Shown here: one piece after another, positions 62,410-64,000 of the stretch
Layout of the letters: the number at the start of each line of letters is the position of its first letter
How positions within the stretch are numbered: the stretch's first letter is position 1
NCBI RefSeq assembly: GCF_001724605.1
Contig: NZ_MEEX01000009.1
Location: 67,757-131,756, forward strand
Reading direction: 5' to 3'
DNA length: 64,000 nucleotides
Source: Phenylobacterium sp. SCN 70-31
GTDB taxonomy: Bacteria; Pseudomonadota; Alphaproteobacteria; Caulobacterales; Caulobacteraceae
Translations under genes and position numbers: made by a program
Notes under the pieces: generated by a model
Told to the model about the DNA's origin: nothing
What the model saw: the letters and a program-made list of their open reading frames with translations, nothing else
Databases searched by the model: none

Positions 62410-63315
62410 TTGGACCGTATCGACCTCTTCCGCATCTTCGCCCGCGTCGTCGAATGCGCCAGCTTCACGCGCGCGGCCGACACACTGGGAATGCCGCGCT
62501 CCTCGGTGTCGGCCGCGGTGGCGAGCCTGGAGGCGCGGGTGGGCGCGCGGCTTCTCCACCGCACGACGCGCAAGATCTCACCCACCCAGGACGGCGCGGC
62601 GTTCTACGAGCGCTGCCTTCGTGTGATCGCCGACGTCGAGGAGACCGAAGACCTGTTCCGGCCCCGCGGCGCGAAACCCTCGGGCCGGCTGCGGGTCGAT
62701 GTCCCCGGCCGCATCGGCCGCCTGGTCGTCGCCCCGGCGCTGCCGGCGTTCCTGGACGAATACCCGGATATCGACGTCGCGCTGGGCGTCACCGACCGCG
62801 CGGTCGACCTCGTGGAGGAACGCGTGGACTGCGTCCTGCGCGTCGGGCCGCTCAGCGATTCAGGACTGATCGCCCGACCGATCGGCCGCCTTGCGCTCGT
62901 CAATGTGGCCAGCCCAGCCTACCTGGCCCGACACGGCGTTCCGGCCTCGCCCCTGGACCTGCCGCGGCATCTCGCGGTCAACTACGCATCGCCCTCGACG
63001 GGACGGATCGAGCCCTGGGAGTGGATCGAGGACGGCGAGACCCGCACCCTGGACATGCGTGGGCGGGTGATCGTCAACAGCGCCGAGGCCTACATCGCCT
63101 GCTGCCTGGCCGGACTCGGCCTGATCCAGATCCCGGCCTACGACGTGCGCGACGTCCTCGCCGCGGGCGACCTCGTCGAGGTGATGCCCGAGCACTGCGC
63201 CGAGCCGCTCCCCATCACCCTCCTCTATCCGCACCGTCAGCACCTGTCCCGCCGCGTGCAGGTGTTCGCCGACTGGCTGGAGAGGCTGCTGAAGGCGGCG
63301 ATCGCCGCGCCGTGA
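62410..63315 (+). CDS. LysR-type transcriptional regulator
   Basis: 301 residues from TTG 62410, with ACAGG about nine bases upstream; longer in-frame starts give N-terminal sequence outside the family. The helix-turn-helix is SFTRAADTLGMPRSSVSAAVASLEARVG. The effector domain runs from about 90 (GRLRVDVPGRIGRLVVAPALP) to the end. It resembles the LTTR group of small-molecule-responsive regulators close to SDR genes. It likely controls the divergent SDR and perhaps the downstream one. Confidence 0.92.
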   Translation: MDRIDLFRIFARVVECASFTRAADTLGMPRSSVSAAVASLEARVGARLLHRTTRKISPTQDGAAFYERCLRVIADVEETEDLFRPRGAKPSGRLRVDVPGRIGRLVVAPALPAFLDEYPDIDVALGVTDRAVDLVEERVDCVLRVGPLSDSGLIARPIGRLALVNVASPAYLARHGVPASPLDLPRHLAVNYASPSTGRIEPWEWIEDGETRTLDMRGRVIVNSAEAYIACCLAGLGLIQIPAYDVRDVLAAGDLVEVMPEHCAEPLPITLLYPHRQHLSRRVQVFADWLERLLKAAIAAP

Positions 63316-63393
63316 CAAGGACGCGCGCGTTGCGGCGTTTCGGGTATACCGGTCGGAGTTTTGGAGCCCCGTCTGGGCGAGGAGATGCGTTTC

Positions 63394-64000
63394 ATGGGAA
63401 AGCTGGCGGGCAAGGTCGCCCTGATCACGGGCGGCAACAGCGGAATCGGCCTGGCCACGGCCCACGCCTTCGTCCGCGAGGGCGCCAAGGTCGTCGTGAC
63501 GGGACGGGATCCCGCGACGCTGGAGGCGGTCCGGCAGGAACTGGGGTCCGACGTGCTGGCGATCCCGTCCGACCAGGCCAGCCTTGCGGACTCCGACCGG
63601 CTGGTCGCCCGCATCCAGGCGGCGCACGGCGGGCTCGACGTGGCGTTCGTCAACGCCGGTGTGGGCGGGTCGGCCTCGGTCCAGACCGCCACCGAGGCGC
63701 ATTTCGACCAGATCTTCGACACCAACGTGAAGGGCCTGTTCTTCCTGGTCCAGAAGATCGCGCCGATCATGCGCTCGGGCGGCTCCATCGTCCTGAACAG
63801 CTCGATCTCGCCCTACCACGGCTCGCCCAACACCTCGGCCTACAGCGGGTCCAAGGCCGCGGTCAGGGCCTTCGCGCGCAGTTTCTCGGCGGACCTGCGG
63901 ACCCAGAACGTGCGCGTCAACGCCATCGCGCCGGGCCCCACCGAGACGTCGATCTTCGGCCGCACGCGCAGCGATCCCGCACAACTGTCGGCGCTTCGCG
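63394..64000 (+). CDS. short-chain dehydrogenase/reductase, N-terminal part (cut by window edge)
   Basis: 202 codons before the window ends. ATG 63394 has GAGGAG about nine bases upstream; ATG 63385 is in frame. Cofactor motif ITGGNSGIGLATAHAF, VNAGVGG, catalytic Ser in IVLNSSIS and YSGSK for Tyr/Lys are all present. It is a classical SDR. The gene lies 78 bases after lysR on the same strand, so it may be part of the same regulon. The C-terminus is not seen. Confidence 0.92.
   Translation, partial: MGKLAGKVALITGGNSGIGLATAHAFVREGAKVVVTGRDPATLEAVRQELGSDVLAIPSDQASLADSDRLVARIQAAHGGLDVAFVNAGVGGSASVQTATEAHFDQIFDTNVKGLFFLVQKIAPIMRSGGSIVLNSSISPYHGSPNTSAYSGSKAAVRAFARSFSADLRTQNVRVNAIAPGPTETSIFGRTRSDPAQLSALR

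Overview
The window is a GC-rich, densely packed chromosomal segment of an alphaproteobacterium, most likely Caulobacterales (Caulobacter, Phenylobacterium or Brevundimonas relatives). The evidence is the skp/lpxD/fabZ/lpxA/lpxI/lpxB order with LpxI instead of LpxH, an IspDF fusion, ntrBC-ntrYX-hfq-hflX in one stretch with an NtrC that lacks the sigma-54 loop, a pyruvate dehydrogenase whose E1-beta carries its own lipoyl domain, and a lexA promoter with a direct-repeat GTTC-N7-GTTC SOS box. I see no rRNA, tRNA, CRISPR array, insertion sequence, integrase or prophage gene.

Layout. 1-4542: lipid A operon (skp end, lpxD, fabZ, lpxA, lpxI, lpxB), ending in a perfect 12-bp hairpin shared with the convergent gltX-gltA pair (4591-7345). 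7565-10017: comEC and an ASCH-like gene, convergent with lexA. 10808-17671: ppiD-trpE-HAD and trpG-trpD-trpC on the minus strand, separated by a possible small membrane-protein gene on the plus strand. 17868-26759: housekeeping singletons (tpiA, VOC protein, secG-pyrG, MAPEG, rpmF, PhoX-type protein, a crotonase, eno, a nucleotidyltransferase). 26974-33883: ftsB-like gene, then pdhA-pdhB-orphan-GFA-pdhC-gpx-lpd, mostly with overlapping stops and starts. 33941-41506: DoxX, a stand-alone Aas-like ligase, lipA-ratA, cinA C-domain, a membrane/spermidine-synthase fusion, and ispDF. 41607-51915: dusB-ntrB-ntrC, ntrY-ntrX-dat, and hfq-hflX-VOC. 51925-54123: mazG, a secreted unknown and a SIMPL protein. 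54455-56408: a PEP-CTERM surface protein behind a long AT-richer leader, then an EpsD-type lipoprotein isomerase. 56474-61379: rlpA-tmk-holB-tatD-MBL-purN on the minus strand. 61502-64000: SDR, divergent LysR, and a second SDR cut by the window edge.

How it fits together. Most of the window is core metabolism and envelope biogenesis: lipid A, outer-membrane folding (Skp, PpiD), Sec export (SecG), the pyruvate-to-acetyl-CoA step with lipoate synthesis, the nitrogen-sensing two-component pairs next to Hfq, tryptophan synthesis, and CTP, isoprenoid and thymidylate precursors. Many junctions are ATGA, TGATG or TTGA overlaps, so translational coupling is the rule. Non-ATG starts (TTG or GTG) are common.

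The least ordinary parts are (i) the low-GC orphan gene and its GFA neighbour inside the pyruvate dehydrogenase operon, (ii) the PEP-CTERM/EpsD pair with its structured, operator-rich leader, (iii) NtrC and NtrX, both without the sigma-54 contact loop, (iv) a 68-base identity between the lipoyl domains of pdhB and pdhC, and (v) a TatD protein with Asn in place of a metal-binding His. I found no clearly new multi-gene system; the PEP-CTERM locus and the orphan in the pdh operon are the best leads.
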